Source: Planctomycetota bacterium (lineage in GTDB: Bacteria; Planctomycetota; Planctomycetia; Pirellulales; Pirellulaceae). Taken from it: a stretch of DNA of 64,000 nt. The stretch spans positions 124,001 to 188,000 of the forward strand of contig JABAAE010000014.1 of assembly GCA_014238905.1 (NCBI GenBank), in the 5' to 3' direction. Under the pieces are notes generated by a model. That model made no database searches. It worked only from the letters and a program-made list of their open reading frames with translations, and had not been told where the DNA came from. A program made the translations under genes and the position numbers. This document shows, piece after piece, positions 7,444 to 17,466 of this stretch (positions within the stretch are counted from its first letter, which is position 1; each line of letters opens with the position of its first letter).

Positions 7444-7875
7444 ATGGCAACACCGAACTGGAAACAAATAACGACGTCGTCTGGACTGGGCTTACTGATC
7501 TGCTGTTGCCTATTGCTGAACGGATGCCTCAACTTTGGCTCCGACAGCGGCACCATTACCGTCATCAGCGAACAACCATCTCCCGATGGAAAATTCACCG
7601 CAACGAGTTTTTACTGCGAAGGGGGAGGTGCAGCCGGATACTGCTTCAACAATGTCAGCCTCCGCCGGGCAAAAGAATCGCTGAGCCAACGTGATGGACT
7701 GTTGGGCAAGCACAAGACATGGAACAGCTTTTCTGATATCGAGATACGTTGGATTGACAACCACAATCTTGAGGTTGCTTACAAAAACGAAACGTCACCT
7801 GACTATCGTGAAAACAACTCGGTCCGTGTTGGCTCAAAACATGGCGTCAACATTCACTACATTGTTAAAAACTAA
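7444..7875 (+). CDS. Small lipoprotein of unknown function
   Basis: A 143-residue protein with a classic lipoprotein signal: a hydrophobic stretch LGLLICCCLLLNGC, with the Cys at residue 28 as the likely lipidated residue. The mature part begins with a Ser/Gly-rich linker, then SPDGKFTATSFYCEGGGAAG and a C-terminal segment with IEIRWIDNHNLEVAYKN. This pattern ('SPDGK..A..., W.d...L.V.Y') is common in small uncharacterised bacterial lipoproteins that fold as a beta-sandwich. Two Cys residues in the central part could form a disulfide. It lies alone just right of the mobile-element remnants. Function unknown. Confidence 0.75.
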   Translation: MATPNWKQITTSSGLGLLICCCLLLNGCLNFGSDSGTITVISEQPSPDGKFTATSFYCEGGGAAGYCFNNVSLRRAKESLSQRDGLLGKHKTWNSFSDIEIRWIDNHNLEVAYKNETSPDYRENNSVRVGSKHGVNIHYIVKN

Positions 7876-7986
7876 GAGGAAAGGGCAGGGGACCTAAGGC
7901 CTACGGGAATCGGGGTGCGAACCATCGGTCAGTTCAAACGGCCATGCTGCCCTTTTCGAGAATCAACCAGCAGAAAAATCCCGTCG

Positions 7987-9084
7987 TTATTTGATCTCCA
8001 TGAATCGCACACAGACCGGGGATGCCACTTTGACGCTTGACGGGAGTGGAATCAATTGCCCCGTCAACTGGTCGATACGAAACACTATCACATTCCCACC
8101 GGACTGATTAGCGACCAACATGTACTTTCCCGTGGGATCGATGGCAAAGTTGCGAGGCGTTTTGATTCCGCTGGCCTGATGTCCAACGGTTGTTAACTCC
8201 CGGGTTTTGGGATCCACCGAGAAAACAGCGATCGAGTTGTACGGATCGCGATTGGAAACGTAAACGAATTTGCCTGATGGATGCACAACCGTTTCGGCAG
8301 TACTGCCCCCTTTGCGGCGTACGCCTTTGGGCAATGTTGACAGAACTTGCTTTTGCGTAAGAACTCCCTGCTGAGCATCGTAATCGCAGGCGATGATCGT
8401 CAGATTGGTTTCGCCATTGATGTACGCCGTTTTTCCATCGCGATCCCAAGCAAAATGCCGAGGACCGCAACCCGCTGGCGTGTCGAACGAACCATGTGGC
8501 GTCAAGGATCCTTTATTGGCATCAAATCCATAGATCATGATCTTATCGAGCCCAAGATCGCAACAGAGCGCGAATCGATTGGCTTTGTCAACGTGGATTG
8601 AATGTCCGTGCTTTCGTTTGCCGACATGTTGTTGAAATGACGTCGATTTTCCAAGCCGACCATCGGATCCAATCGGAAGGCAGAGGCAACTCCCACCGAC
8701 GTAATTGGCAACCAGAACACATTGGCCGGTTGGGTCCACGGTAAGATGGCACGGAGCTCCTCCCTGCGAAGGCTGCGAATTGAGAAACGTCAGCTTGCCG
8801 CTGCGACCATCGATGGAAAACGCGCTGACGGTTGCCTCCTGTTCATTGACGGCATAAAGATATTTTTTCTTGGGAGCAAACGCGACAAAGGAAGGATTAC
8901 CCGTTTCGACCGCCAACGTCGCAGAAGATAACGAACCATCTTTCATGTTCAGCTCGCACTGATAAATCCCTTTGCTGTCCTTGCCGGTATAGGTACCGAT
9001 ATAAATCCGATACTTTTCCTGCGATGCCGCGAAATTACACACCGTGAGTGTAAAAATCAGCGCGAAACAGATGCGGTTGAACAT
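7987..9084 (-). CDS. Secreted lactonase-type beta-propeller (6-phosphogluconolactonase-like)
   Basis: About 365 residues. The start at 9084 is preferred over 9120 because ACGGAG lies nine bases upstream and the protein then begins directly with a signal peptide (MFNRICFALIFTLTVCNFA, cleavage near residue 20). The mature part shows the seven-bladed propeller repeats of the Pgl-type lactonase family: YIGTYTGKDSKGIYQ at the front, LYAVNE, ANYVGGS, CGPRHFAWDRDGK, GGSTAETVVHPSGKFVYVSN and TPRNFAIDPTGKYMLVAN. The cytoplasmic members hydrolyse 6-phosphogluconolactone, but secreted planctomycete copies have no proven substrate, so a sugar-lactone or related hydrolase is the safest statement. Confidence 0.9.
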   Translation of the reverse strand: MFNRICFALIFTLTVCNFAASQEKYRIYIGTYTGKDSKGIYQCELNMKDGSLSSATLAVETGNPSFVAFAPKKKYLYAVNEQEATVSAFSIDGRSGKLTFLNSQPSQGGAPCHLTVDPTGQCVLVANYVGGSCLCLPIGSDGRLGKSTSFQQHVGKRKHGHSIHVDKANRFALCCDLGLDKIMIYGFDANKGSLTPHGSFDTPAGCGPRHFAWDRDGKTAYINGETNLTIIACDYDAQQGVLTQKQVLSTLPKGVRRKGGSTAETVVHPSGKFVYVSNRDPYNSIAVFSVDPKTRELTTVGHQASGIKTPRNFAIDPTGKYMLVANQSGGNVIVFRIDQLTGQLIPLPSSVKVASPVCVRFMEIK

Positions 9085-9476
9085 GGATGCAATCTCCGTA
9101 AGAAAGTGAGGTGAAATCATCGAGCGCCGCCATTGGTAACACCCTTGAAAAAACGACCATTATCCTGTGAATCGATCCCTACATCGTATCCCGTCAGTCG
9201 GCTCTCAACCAGTAATCCACTTTTGGACCGGCACGGCAGAGGCCCGAAAATCTCAAGACCAAGGATCTCGGGAACAAAGGTCCCAGAACCGACTGAATTG
9301 CGACTCGGGAGGTCTCATTGCGCACGGAATGATCGGTCCATCACTCTCAAGAGCCAAGAGAACAACTAAAGTCCAAAACAACCTTCAATACGATGGAAGC
9401 TCAATTCTCTCCAGCGTCACCGAAATGACATCTGGCTACCGAAAAGGCAATCAAGACCGCCGGCAAAGATCACCTT
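9085..9476. other. Intergenic region, nothing recognised
   Basis: Between the lactonase start and the stop of the glycoside hydrolase. Both genes read leftward, so it should contain the lactonase promoter and the end of the hydrolase transcript. No gene, hairpin with a T tract or repeat stood out. Confidence 0.5.
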
Positions 9477-11657
9477 TTACTGTTCCACCACGACTTGAAT
9501 CGGGCAACCCGTCACTTCCACCTTATTCGGCGAATAGCGAATCTTGGTCCATCGGTCCGCTATCGGAAGCCGAATTTCCATCCAATCCCAGGCTCGGGGC
9601 AAAGCAGGCCGGACCGTCAGTCTTTGGTCTGGTATGGAATACTTTAGTCCGGCAAACCCCTCGAGATAAAGCAAAATTTTCCCTGCATTAAAATTGGAGA
9701 ACTGATCTCCGAAGAGCGACAGATCCCGTTTGTAAGCTTCGGGCGCGACCGGGATTTTCCATTGGGAGTGGAAGTTGTAATTGCCGAGATGGTTGAGTGA
9801 CAACTCGGTCGCCTCCTTTAGCGCCCCCTGGCGGAACATCCCATCGAGAGTGAAATAGGCGGTGTCAGGGGTGTAACCAAAAGAATGATCAACGTCTGTT
9901 GCAAACTTCTTCATCGCTTGCTTTGACATCGCGAGGGGAAAAAAATCCCCAAAAAACCCCTTCTCCTTATCAAGGGCCCACGCCTCAATCATCGGCTGGG
10001 CGTATTCCCGAGGAAAATAGGGTGATCGCATCGCCCAGAATCCATTGGTCATCAGCATGCCGTTTTTTGGAGCGGCAAAATAATGAGGGACACCATTGAC
10101 CTCCCAGCGTTGATCAAACATCAGGCGAATATGAGCGGACTCTCGATTGACGGCCTTTTGCCAGTGCTGAACATCATCTGGGTGACCGGTCAGGCGAGCC
10201 ATCTTTTCAAGGACCTCTGCGACTTCAAACTGGTTCATCGCGAATACCGAAATTCGTTTTTTAAACAGTTTGGCGAAATGATCTTCGTAGCATTCCCGGA
10301 GAAATTCCACGTCGCCGGTGTGCAGGTAAATCTGCCAAGCTCCCAGCACGTGTTCGCAGGTTTCCGCACCGTAGGCACCGGAGTGCCAACCAATCCCTTT
10401 GTTATCAGAAATCATTCGCAATCCATCAGCCAATTCACGGTAATGACCGTTCTTGGTGAGATGCTTCCAGGTGAGCACATTTCCGTAAGCGTATCTTGAT
10501 TTGTTCTTAGTCCATGCACCAACTTTTATTTGAAACGTCGAGTCGTAGCGATGAATTCCGAGAAAATTATTGACGGCGGTTTGGGTATGGTTTTCACTCT
10601 CCCAGCCTTGATTGACATCAATATAGTACATCAGGTAAATCGCCCAGAGATAATAGTAGATGTCAACAAACTTTTGATCCGGACATCGAAACCAGGGAAC
10701 TTCTTCGTTAAGCTGTCGATTCATCTCAGTGGTTTTTTCAGCAAGCCGAACTTTGTGGTTCAGCAGAATATCCCGCGCGGCCTTAACGGCGACGTCGGGC
10801 TCATCGTGCATCGCCCAGGAAACGCTAGTCCCCTCCCGATCACACGGCACTGAAAAAGAATAAATCTGCACACCTCGTCCATCACGATGATGGACGGCCG
10901 ATTCAGATAAATCTCGTGAGGCACTCAACACAGTCGTCATGCCAGCATAAACACAGGGGCCCACTCGTTCATCACCACCTGGATCGGTGCGGCATTTAAC
11001 GGTTCCTCCTTCAGAAACGAGAATCGCATTATTGTCGGTATCAAGTCGAATCGCTGCCGACGACGACACACTGTTACGATGATAAAAACTATGGCCGCTA
11101 AACCGAAGCGTCACCGGCCTCGACGCGGTGATAACAGACGCAACTGCGTCATTGGTCGCTATGAATTTTTCCTCTCGGATCACCACGCCATCGAGTTCGT
11201 ATACGCAGATCATTTTATCGGGTCGCCAACGCATACTGGTCGGCTTGGGATGATGAAAGGACTTCCCATCGATAATGACGCTGCCGTAGAGCACCCGGGT
11301 ATCTTTATAAAATTCCCAGCCCAGATAGTCATTCCCGATTCCGGTATGCTCTTTTCCGGGCAATTTGCTTTCCAAAATGCCAGTGCCGCGACTCCGGAGA
11401 TCGTGGTGAAAGGGATGTGTCAGACCAATCGTCTCGTCCTCGATCAAACGCCAACTCGCGTGGAACCCACCCACATAGTAAGACTTATTACCCGCCATAA
11501 AACCATGTTTTCGCCCCTGAATCTCCTGCTGAAGTTGGCGACAGTAGTCGGTGTATTCGGGACGATCACTGGCCTCCATGGCGGCAACAAAGCACCCACC
11601 AAAAATGAACCACCCGCTGATCCAACACCACCGCTGACGCCGTTCATTCTTTTTCAT
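9477..11657 (-). CDS. Secreted (alpha/alpha)6-barrel glycoside hydrolase-like protein
   Basis: 726 residues with an N-terminal basic segment and a hydrophobic signal (residues about 10-27). The N-terminal third is beta-rich. The rest reads like the (alpha/alpha)6 toroid of the trehalase/GH63/GH65-type superfamily: NHTQTAVNNFLGIHRYDS, WHSGAYGAETCEHVLGAWQI, the helix YLHTGDVEFLRECY, a segment with HSFGYTPDTAYFTLDGMFRQ, and near the end LLYLEGFAGLKYS with a short beta tail. An exact GH family was not identified. A role in breaking down plant or algal oligosaccharides fits the sulfatase and esterase genes nearby, but is inference. It stands alone on its strand. Confidence 0.75.
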   Translation of the reverse strand: MKKNERRQRWCWISGWFIFGGCFVAAMEASDRPEYTDYCRQLQQEIQGRKHGFMAGNKSYYVGGFHASWRLIEDETIGLTHPFHHDLRSRGTGILESKLPGKEHTGIGNDYLGWEFYKDTRVLYGSVIIDGKSFHHPKPTSMRWRPDKMICVYELDGVVIREEKFIATNDAVASVITASRPVTLRFSGHSFYHRNSVSSSAAIRLDTDNNAILVSEGGTVKCRTDPGGDERVGPCVYAGMTTVLSASRDLSESAVHHRDGRGVQIYSFSVPCDREGTSVSWAMHDEPDVAVKAARDILLNHKVRLAEKTTEMNRQLNEEVPWFRCPDQKFVDIYYYLWAIYLMYYIDVNQGWESENHTQTAVNNFLGIHRYDSTFQIKVGAWTKNKSRYAYGNVLTWKHLTKNGHYRELADGLRMISDNKGIGWHSGAYGAETCEHVLGAWQIYLHTGDVEFLRECYEDHFAKLFKKRISVFAMNQFEVAEVLEKMARLTGHPDDVQHWQKAVNRESAHIRLMFDQRWEVNGVPHYFAAPKNGMLMTNGFWAMRSPYFPREYAQPMIEAWALDKEKGFFGDFFPLAMSKQAMKKFATDVDHSFGYTPDTAYFTLDGMFRQGALKEATELSLNHLGNYNFHSQWKIPVAPEAYKRDLSLFGDQFSNFNAGKILLYLEGFAGLKYSIPDQRLTVRPALPRAWDWMEIRLPIADRWTKIRYSPNKVEVTGCPIQVVVEQ

Positions 11658-12075
11658 CGTGTCACTACTCTCTTAATCCTGTGCTGCTCATCGTCATCCA
11701 TTCATCACGTCTACTTCCACTGGAGAGCCTATCACTCCGGTGAAACGGTAATCAACCGATGATTCAGCAAAGTTAGAAGAAAATCACAGGTCTCTATTTC
11801 ACCGACATTCTTGTTGTTTGCAGGATTCATCTTCCAGGACCCCGCGTTGACCGCACCCTCCGTGGCCGGAGACACAACACGGTCCTCTAAACCCAACTTT
11901 TAACGCTGTTCCCTTGCGGCCAGTTTGCAAACCCAATCGACTTTTTCGATAGGGTAACGCAAATCCAACGGCCCACTTTTTAATATTCCCACCTGAAGTC
12001 AGCCGACCCAGTCTTTGTTCAAAAATCTAATGCGACCTTTTCCGTCCGCCCTATACGGAACCGCTCAAGCGTTCG
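11658..12075. other. Intergenic region, nothing recognised
   Basis: About 420 bases between the start of the glycoside hydrolase and the stop of the RND pump gene, both leftward. It should hold the hydrolase promoter. I saw no gene and no clear terminator hairpin. Confidence 0.5.
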
Positions 12076-15000
12076 TCATCCTCGCGGCTCTGATTCTTCT
12101 CCAGCCCCAATAGCTATCGCTGTCTGATTTTCTCCCATTGGAGAACTTTGGGAATGGGCGGCCACGTCCATGGCGGTTTCAGCGTGATCCCTATAAATCA
12201 GCCCCACCAAGAAAGACTTCAGGTCCATCATCAAGACAAAAACAGCCGGAACCAAGAAAAGTGTAAATATCGTGGAAACCAATAATCCCCCCAACACGAC
12301 CGAACCAATTCCCCGGTATAGCTCACTACCGGCGCCAGGGAAAACAACCAGCGGCAACAGTCCCAGAACCGTGGTGGTCGTCGTAATGAAAATGGGTCGA
12401 ATGCGAAGCTGCACACTTGCCGGAACCGCTTGCCTGGGTGACATCCCAGCGCGAATATATTGAAGAGATTGATGAACTATCAGAATCGCGTTATTCACAA
12501 CGGTCCCGATCAAAATCACAAATCCAAGCATCGTAATCACGTCCAGCGCCTGGTAAACAAAAAAATTGAGAATCCAAAGCCCTAGTAATCCGCCCACTCC
12601 GCCCAGCGGGACACTAAATAAAATAACCAGTGGATACAACCAAGACTCAAACAAGGCTGCCATCAAGAGAAACGTAATCGCCAAAGCCAGTAATAAATTC
12701 CATTTCAAGGCATCCCAGGCCTGCCGAAGCTTGTCCGCGGTCCCCGAAAGCGACGCCCGTATTTCACTGCCGAGAACACCCTCATCATGCATTTTTGAAA
12801 TAATGGCGGTGTCGATTTTCTCCATCGCTTCTTCCAAGGGCATCGTAAGAGGCGGGGTCACAGAAATCGTCACCGACCTCAGCCGCTCACGGTGGTAAAT
12901 TGCCTCCGGACCGCTGCTGTACTCTACATCCGCCAAAGCGGAGAGTGGTACGATGTCACCTGTACGCGTTGCAATCGGCAGCGACATAATATCCTGGGTC
13001 CGTCCCTGAAACGCGTCTTTACCAATGATCGTCAAATCAATTTTGTCGCCATCCACAAAATAATCGCCGGAATAGGCACCATCCACGAACGCGTCAACGG
13101 TAAATCCCAATTCAGCAGCACTGACGCCATTTTCCGATGACTCGATCAGCTTGGGTTGGACATGAACCTCGGGGCTCGACAGATCCAGGCTGGGACGAGG
13201 CATTGCTTGAGCATCAGGTATCAACAACTTTACTTCGCCGAGGATCCGCCTCCCCACCTCGGTTAGCTGCACCAAATCACCCCCGGTTATTTCAATATCA
13301 ATATTTCGACCTGAAGAAATCCCGCGGGAAAACAGGCTCGATTGCTTCGATATGGCACGAGTCCCCGGAAACTGGGAACCAACACGCTTGGCAAGTGGAA
13401 TCAACTCCTGAATTCGATTGGGGTCCTTGGTACGAAACCCCATAAACACCGAAGTACCACGTACGGAATAAAAGTAATAGTCAATCGTCGGGTAGTCGAG
13501 CTTTTTCGCCTCTGGGCTGTCATGATCAATATTCCAATAGGGTCGCAAATCGTCCTCCAGCTTTTCGCCCATCTCCATCAACTGTTCCATGTTGTAACCC
13601 GGCGGAGGAGACAAACTGCAAAAGACAAAGTTGCGATTGCCTTCGGGCAAGTACTCAACTTTGGGAAACAGCAGTAGAGCTAATGAAAACGCAATCAATA
13701 CCATGGCAATTACCATGAAGATCGAACGTCGACGTTGTCCCAGCACAAATTGAATTAAACCGGAAATCAATGCTGAGATTCTCGAACCCGCATCTGCAAT
13801 TCTTTTTTCAATGAGGCCCCTAACAGGCGTGCTTCGCTGCGGTAGATCGCCCGGATCAACACTGGAGCCTGCGACAGCGGTTTGCGATTCCAAGCCGGCC
13901 ACCGACGTCACACTGGCAAACAAACGCGCTGCGGCGGTAGGGATCATCGTGAAAGACACGACGAGTGAGAGCCCGACCGCGCAACTGATCGCCAAGGCGA
14001 TATCGCGGAACAGTTGGCCAGAGGTTTCCTGAACAAAAAGAACGGGCACAAAAACCGCTATGGTTGTCAATGTCGAAGCCACTACAGCGCCGGAAACCTC
14101 CGAAGTCCCCTTGGCAGCAGCCGTCACCGCTGACTCGCCCAATTGACAACGCCTATAGATATTCTCAAGCACAACCACTGCATTGTCGACCAACATCCCG
14201 ACCGCAAAGGCAAGTCCCGCCAAGCTGATCACGTTCAAGGACCTTCCCATCAAACCCATCAACAGAAAAGTGCCGACAATACTGATCGGTATGGCCAGGC
14301 CAACGACCAAGGCACCACGGCCAAACCAGAACCCGACACCAATCATCAACACCAGGGTTACCAGAAAAAACCATGGTGAAACGAACACCGTGGCGATCAC
14401 ACTGGCAGCAACCGCCGGAACGGTCAGTAAAGCCCTGCTACCAAGATGGAGGAAAAGCAATAAGACAATAAAGGTAAATGCTCCACCCACAAAAATATTT
14501 TGCTGAACCAATCCAATAGCGGACCGAATGTATTCGGTTTCGTCGTAGTATTGAAACAACTCAAGATCGAGCCTTTTCAGAATCCCATCATTCAATTCCT
14601 GCGTCGCTTTCCGAACGCCATTCATCACCTCCAGCACGTTGGCCCCGGAAGCTCGACGAATACTCAAACCGTTGCTCGCCGCACCATACCGCCTGGAAAT
14701 GCTTTCCAATTTTTTGTAAGCCACTTTGACGTCGGCAACGTCGCCAAGGTAAACCGATTTCCCATCCTCGGTCGCCAAAATCTGCCTTTTGACGTGATCA
14801 GGATCGCGAAACTGGCCCAGGATGCGAATCACCCATCGTCGTTTGCCTTCCCACAGATTCCCTCCTGATGTGTCTTTATTCTGTTCCGCCAATGCGTTGC
14901 GGACATCACTGACCGTCAGTTGTCGGGCTGCCAATTTTTCCGGATCAATGATGATCTGGAGCTCTTCTTCCTGTCCACCATAGGTGTCCGCTTCGGAAAC

Positions 15001-15678
15001 ACCGGGCACCCGTTCGAAACGGGACTCAATGACGTCCTCTGATATTTTGCGAACCTTCTGCAGGTCGACCTCCCGCGGGAGCAGTTCCCGGAGTACGGGA
15101 TGGGCTGTTCCCAGACGCTTGCAAATTTCCCGGAGTCGGTAAACTCTCAGTGCTGTGTTGGCAGCCGACAGCGCCGGCCCAAGTTGATCGGCCAGATCAG
15201 GGTGCGCCACCTGAAATTCTTTCAATTGCTCAACACCTGGCGGCCGCGCCGTCAATGCAAATCGCGCGATAGGGCTATCTTCTGTTGAGGAGGCCTCGAT
15301 AACGGGTTCCTTGGCATTGATCGGGTAATCGCTCACCTGCTGCAAGCGAGTATTCACTCGCATCATTGCGTCTTCGATATTGGTGCCCACCGCAAATTCG
15401 AGAGTAATATCCGCCATCGAATCACGACAACTGGAAGTCATCTTGACCAGACCCTCGATCGAAGCGAGTTGCTCCTCCTGTTCCTGGACAATCTCCCTTT
15501 CAATTTCGAATGGACTGGCTCCTGGCCAGCGAGTCTCCACAGACAACACCGGATTTTCAACCGCCGGTATCATTTGTTTGGGCATTTTCACCAGCGAAAT
15601 TGACCCAAACAGCGCAACAATCAATACGCCGACACAGACTTTGACAGGGTTGCGGATGAATGATTGAAATAGCTTCAT
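12076..15678 (-). CDS. RND-type efflux permease (AcrB/HAE-like)
   Basis: 1200 residues, longer than AcrB (about 1050). It starts KLFQSFIRNPVKVCVGVLIV, the first membrane helix, followed by the porter domain with SVETRWPGASPFEIEREIV. Membrane helix blocks lie around residues 390-590 and 1010-1170. Helix 4 reads AGLAFAVGMLVDNAVVVLEN, keeping the first of the two proton-relay Asp residues of AcrB but with Asn for the second; helix 10 reads GTVVNNAILIVHQ, with Asn where AcrB has Lys940. Extra length lies in the N-terminal porter region (about 150-210) and in the linker near 600-650. It pumps compounds out across the envelope with the adaptor encoded 26 bases upstream. Substrates unknown. Confidence 0.93.
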   Translation of the reverse strand: MKLFQSFIRNPVKVCVGVLIVALFGSISLVKMPKQMIPAVENPVLSVETRWPGASPFEIEREIVQEQEEQLASIEGLVKMTSSCRDSMADITLEFAVGTNIEDAMMRVNTRLQQVSDYPINAKEPVIEASSTEDSPIARFALTARPPGVEQLKEFQVAHPDLADQLGPALSAANTALRVYRLREICKRLGTAHPVLRELLPREVDLQKVRKISEDVIESRFERVPGVSEADTYGGQEEELQIIIDPEKLAARQLTVSDVRNALAEQNKDTSGGNLWEGKRRWVIRILGQFRDPDHVKRQILATEDGKSVYLGDVADVKVAYKKLESISRRYGAASNGLSIRRASGANVLEVMNGVRKATQELNDGILKRLDLELFQYYDETEYIRSAIGLVQQNIFVGGAFTFIVLLLFLHLGSRALLTVPAVAASVIATVFVSPWFFLVTLVLMIGVGFWFGRGALVVGLAIPISIVGTFLLMGLMGRSLNVISLAGLAFAVGMLVDNAVVVLENIYRRCQLGESAVTAAAKGTSEVSGAVVASTLTTIAVFVPVLFVQETSGQLFRDIALAISCAVGLSLVVSFTMIPTAAARLFASVTSVAGLESQTAVAGSSVDPGDLPQRSTPVRGLIEKRIADAGSRISALISGLIQFVLGQRRRSIFMVIAMVLIAFSLALLLFPKVEYLPEGNRNFVFCSLSPPPGYNMEQLMEMGEKLEDDLRPYWNIDHDSPEAKKLDYPTIDYYFYSVRGTSVFMGFRTKDPNRIQELIPLAKRVGSQFPGTRAISKQSSLFSRGISSGRNIDIEITGGDLVQLTEVGRRILGEVKLLIPDAQAMPRPSLDLSSPEVHVQPKLIESSENGVSAAELGFTVDAFVDGAYSGDYFVDGDKIDLTIIGKDAFQGRTQDIMSLPIATRTGDIVPLSALADVEYSSGPEAIYHRERLRSVTISVTPPLTMPLEEAMEKIDTAIISKMHDEGVLGSEIRASLSGTADKLRQAWDALKWNLLLALAITFLLMAALFESWLYPLVILFSVPLGGVGGLLGLWILNFFVYQALDVITMLGFVILIGTVVNNAILIVHQSLQYIRAGMSPRQAVPASVQLRIRPIFITTTTTVLGLLPLVVFPGAGSELYRGIGSVVLGGLLVSTIFTLFLVPAVFVLMMDLKSFLVGLIYRDHAETAMDVAAHSQSSPMGENQTAIAIGAGEESEPRG

Positions 15679-15704
15679 AACATGGACCGAATGACTGCTG
15701 AGAT

Positions 15705-16985
15705 CTACTCCCGGGTCGATTTCGCCTCGGCAGATTTGACTTCTCGAATAATCCGAACCTCAGTATCAGGAATCAACCTTTCATTACCGACCACAACCAC
15801 CAAATCGTCCACCGCCAATTTTCCCCGAACCTGAATTCGGTCGTCCAAGGCAACACCAAGTTCAACGATTATCCTACGGACTTTACCCGTGTCGCCACGA
15901 CCGGTGACAACAAAAACTGATCGTTGATTTCCGTTGAGAACCAATGCATCTTTGGGCACCAGAGGTAATTTCTCCCTCTTTCCTGCGGGAAAATCAACCC
16001 GCGCCAACATTCCCGCCAGCAACAGTGGGGAATCATCCACAATCCTGTTCTTGAGCTTGATATGAACGGGATAAGTTCGTGATCTACTGGCGGTGGCAGG
16101 AACCACCCGTTCGATGGTGCCGGTCAGTAACTCGTTAGGAATCTCCGGAAATTCAACGCGAACCACGGTCCCTTTTTTCAAGTTGACGGCGACTTCCGCT
16201 GTGACGGGAGCCTGAATTTCGACTTCAGACATTTGTATTAATTCCACCACCGGATCCCCTTGCTTGATCCAGGCGCCTTCCTCTGTAAACTCCGTTGTGA
16301 TAAAGCCATCAAAGGGGGCAACAATCTGGTATTTTTTGATACGATCGGCGATCAGATTGACTCGCTGTCTTTGTAATTCAACTCGAGCATTTGCCTGGGC
16401 AATCGTCTCTTTTCTCGCGCCATTCTTAATTCGTTCATAGAGTGATTTGGTCGCTTCCAATGCAAACCTCGCGGCTGCCGACCGTTCTTCAGCGTCGTCC
16501 AACTCCTGTTCGCTGGTCGCATTGTTGGCAGCCAGCAATTGAATGCGGCGGAGCTTGCTCTGTGTATTTCGATACGCGGATTCTGCACCCTGAAGATTTG
16601 CAGCGGCTTCGGCGATTTCCTCCCCGCGGGAACCATTTTGGTATTCGGTTAACTGGTGTTCGGCCAAATCGAGTTCCGCTTTGGCGGCGGCTTGCTCGAT
16701 CATCAGCGTCTCGGTACGAATCCTGGCCAGCGTTTGCCCTTTTTTTACGCGTACCCCCTGATTGACCTCAAACGTTTTCACCCGGCCATCGACGGCACTC
16801 CCTATGGTACTCCGTTTGAGGGGATGAACCGTTCCGATGACCCGCTGTCCTGTGTTGATTTCTTTTTCGGTAACCCGCGCCACGACAACCGGTTTTGGCA
16901 TTTGTCCTTCAACCTTAACGGGCCAATACGACAACGCGAAAACTAAACAGACTGCCAGCCGACAATAGCGGGGAAACGAATGCAT
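15705..16985 (-). CDS. RND efflux adaptor (membrane fusion protein)
   Basis: 426 residues with a signal peptide (hydrophobic residues 9-25). Then come the half-motifs typical of HlyD/AcrA adaptors: a lipoyl-type half near residue 55 (GSAVDGRVKTFEVNQGVRVK), a long helical hairpin at about 85-215, the second lipoyl half with IVAPFDGFITTEFTEEGAWI, then beta-barrel and membrane-proximal domains. It bridges the RND permease to an outer-membrane channel in the periplasm. It is the first gene of the pair and the permease follows after 26 bases. No outer-membrane TolC-like gene is seen here, so that partner must be elsewhere. Confidence 0.93.
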   Translation of the reverse strand: MHSFPRYCRLAVCLVFALSYWPVKVEGQMPKPVVVARVTEKEINTGQRVIGTVHPLKRSTIGSAVDGRVKTFEVNQGVRVKKGQTLARIRTETLMIEQAAAKAELDLAEHQLTEYQNGSRGEEIAEAAANLQGAESAYRNTQSKLRRIQLLAANNATSEQELDDAEERSAAARFALEATKSLYERIKNGARKETIAQANARVELQRQRVNLIADRIKKYQIVAPFDGFITTEFTEEGAWIKQGDPVVELIQMSEVEIQAPVTAEVAVNLKKGTVVRVEFPEIPNELLTGTIERVVPATASRSRTYPVHIKLKNRIVDDSPLLLAGMLARVDFPAGKREKLPLVPKDALVLNGNQRSVFVVTGRGDTGKVRRIIVELGVALDDRIQVRGKLAVDDLVVVVGNERLIPDTEVRIIREVKSAEAKSTRE

Positions 16986-17466
16986 AGGTCAAGGGTCCTG
17001 AGTGGTTACGAACGTCTGATCATCATCCGATGAGCATCAGCGAAAAGACTGAATGGACAAATCGCGGAGTTGGAGGGAGAACGACACGACTGGCTGTCGC
17101 CCGTCTATGATGGCATGAAAGAAATTGACGTAGTAAAGGTAGTTAGGCAATGAGAACGGTCGGTTCCGTTGGCGAGGTTAGGGCCCGTATCCAAACAGAA
17201 CCATCTGCGATCAAGCGGCAATCATCTACCATCCAGCACAACAGGACTGGACGAGGTCTGAAACACTGCTGCTGACAAGCTTCCCGATCGACTGAAAGGC
17301 CGAGTCCTGCCCTCTCTCCATTGTACGCCGATTCGCTACGGGTGGACAGCAGAAAAACGCTCCTAGTTGAAAATGTGGATCGCGATGCCCCAGGCATTCC
17401 GAAATTGGCAGATGTCAGGCGGTCACTCAAAAAACATTAATAGCAAACTGAGCATTCATTCTTGCC
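16986..17466. other. Intergenic region, nothing recognised
   Basis: About 480 bases upstream of the adaptor gene; must carry the efflux operon promoter. The small frames on either strand lack signals or ribosome-binding sites. No inverted repeat that would suggest a TetR-type operator was found by eye, and no regulator gene is adjacent. Confidence 0.45.
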
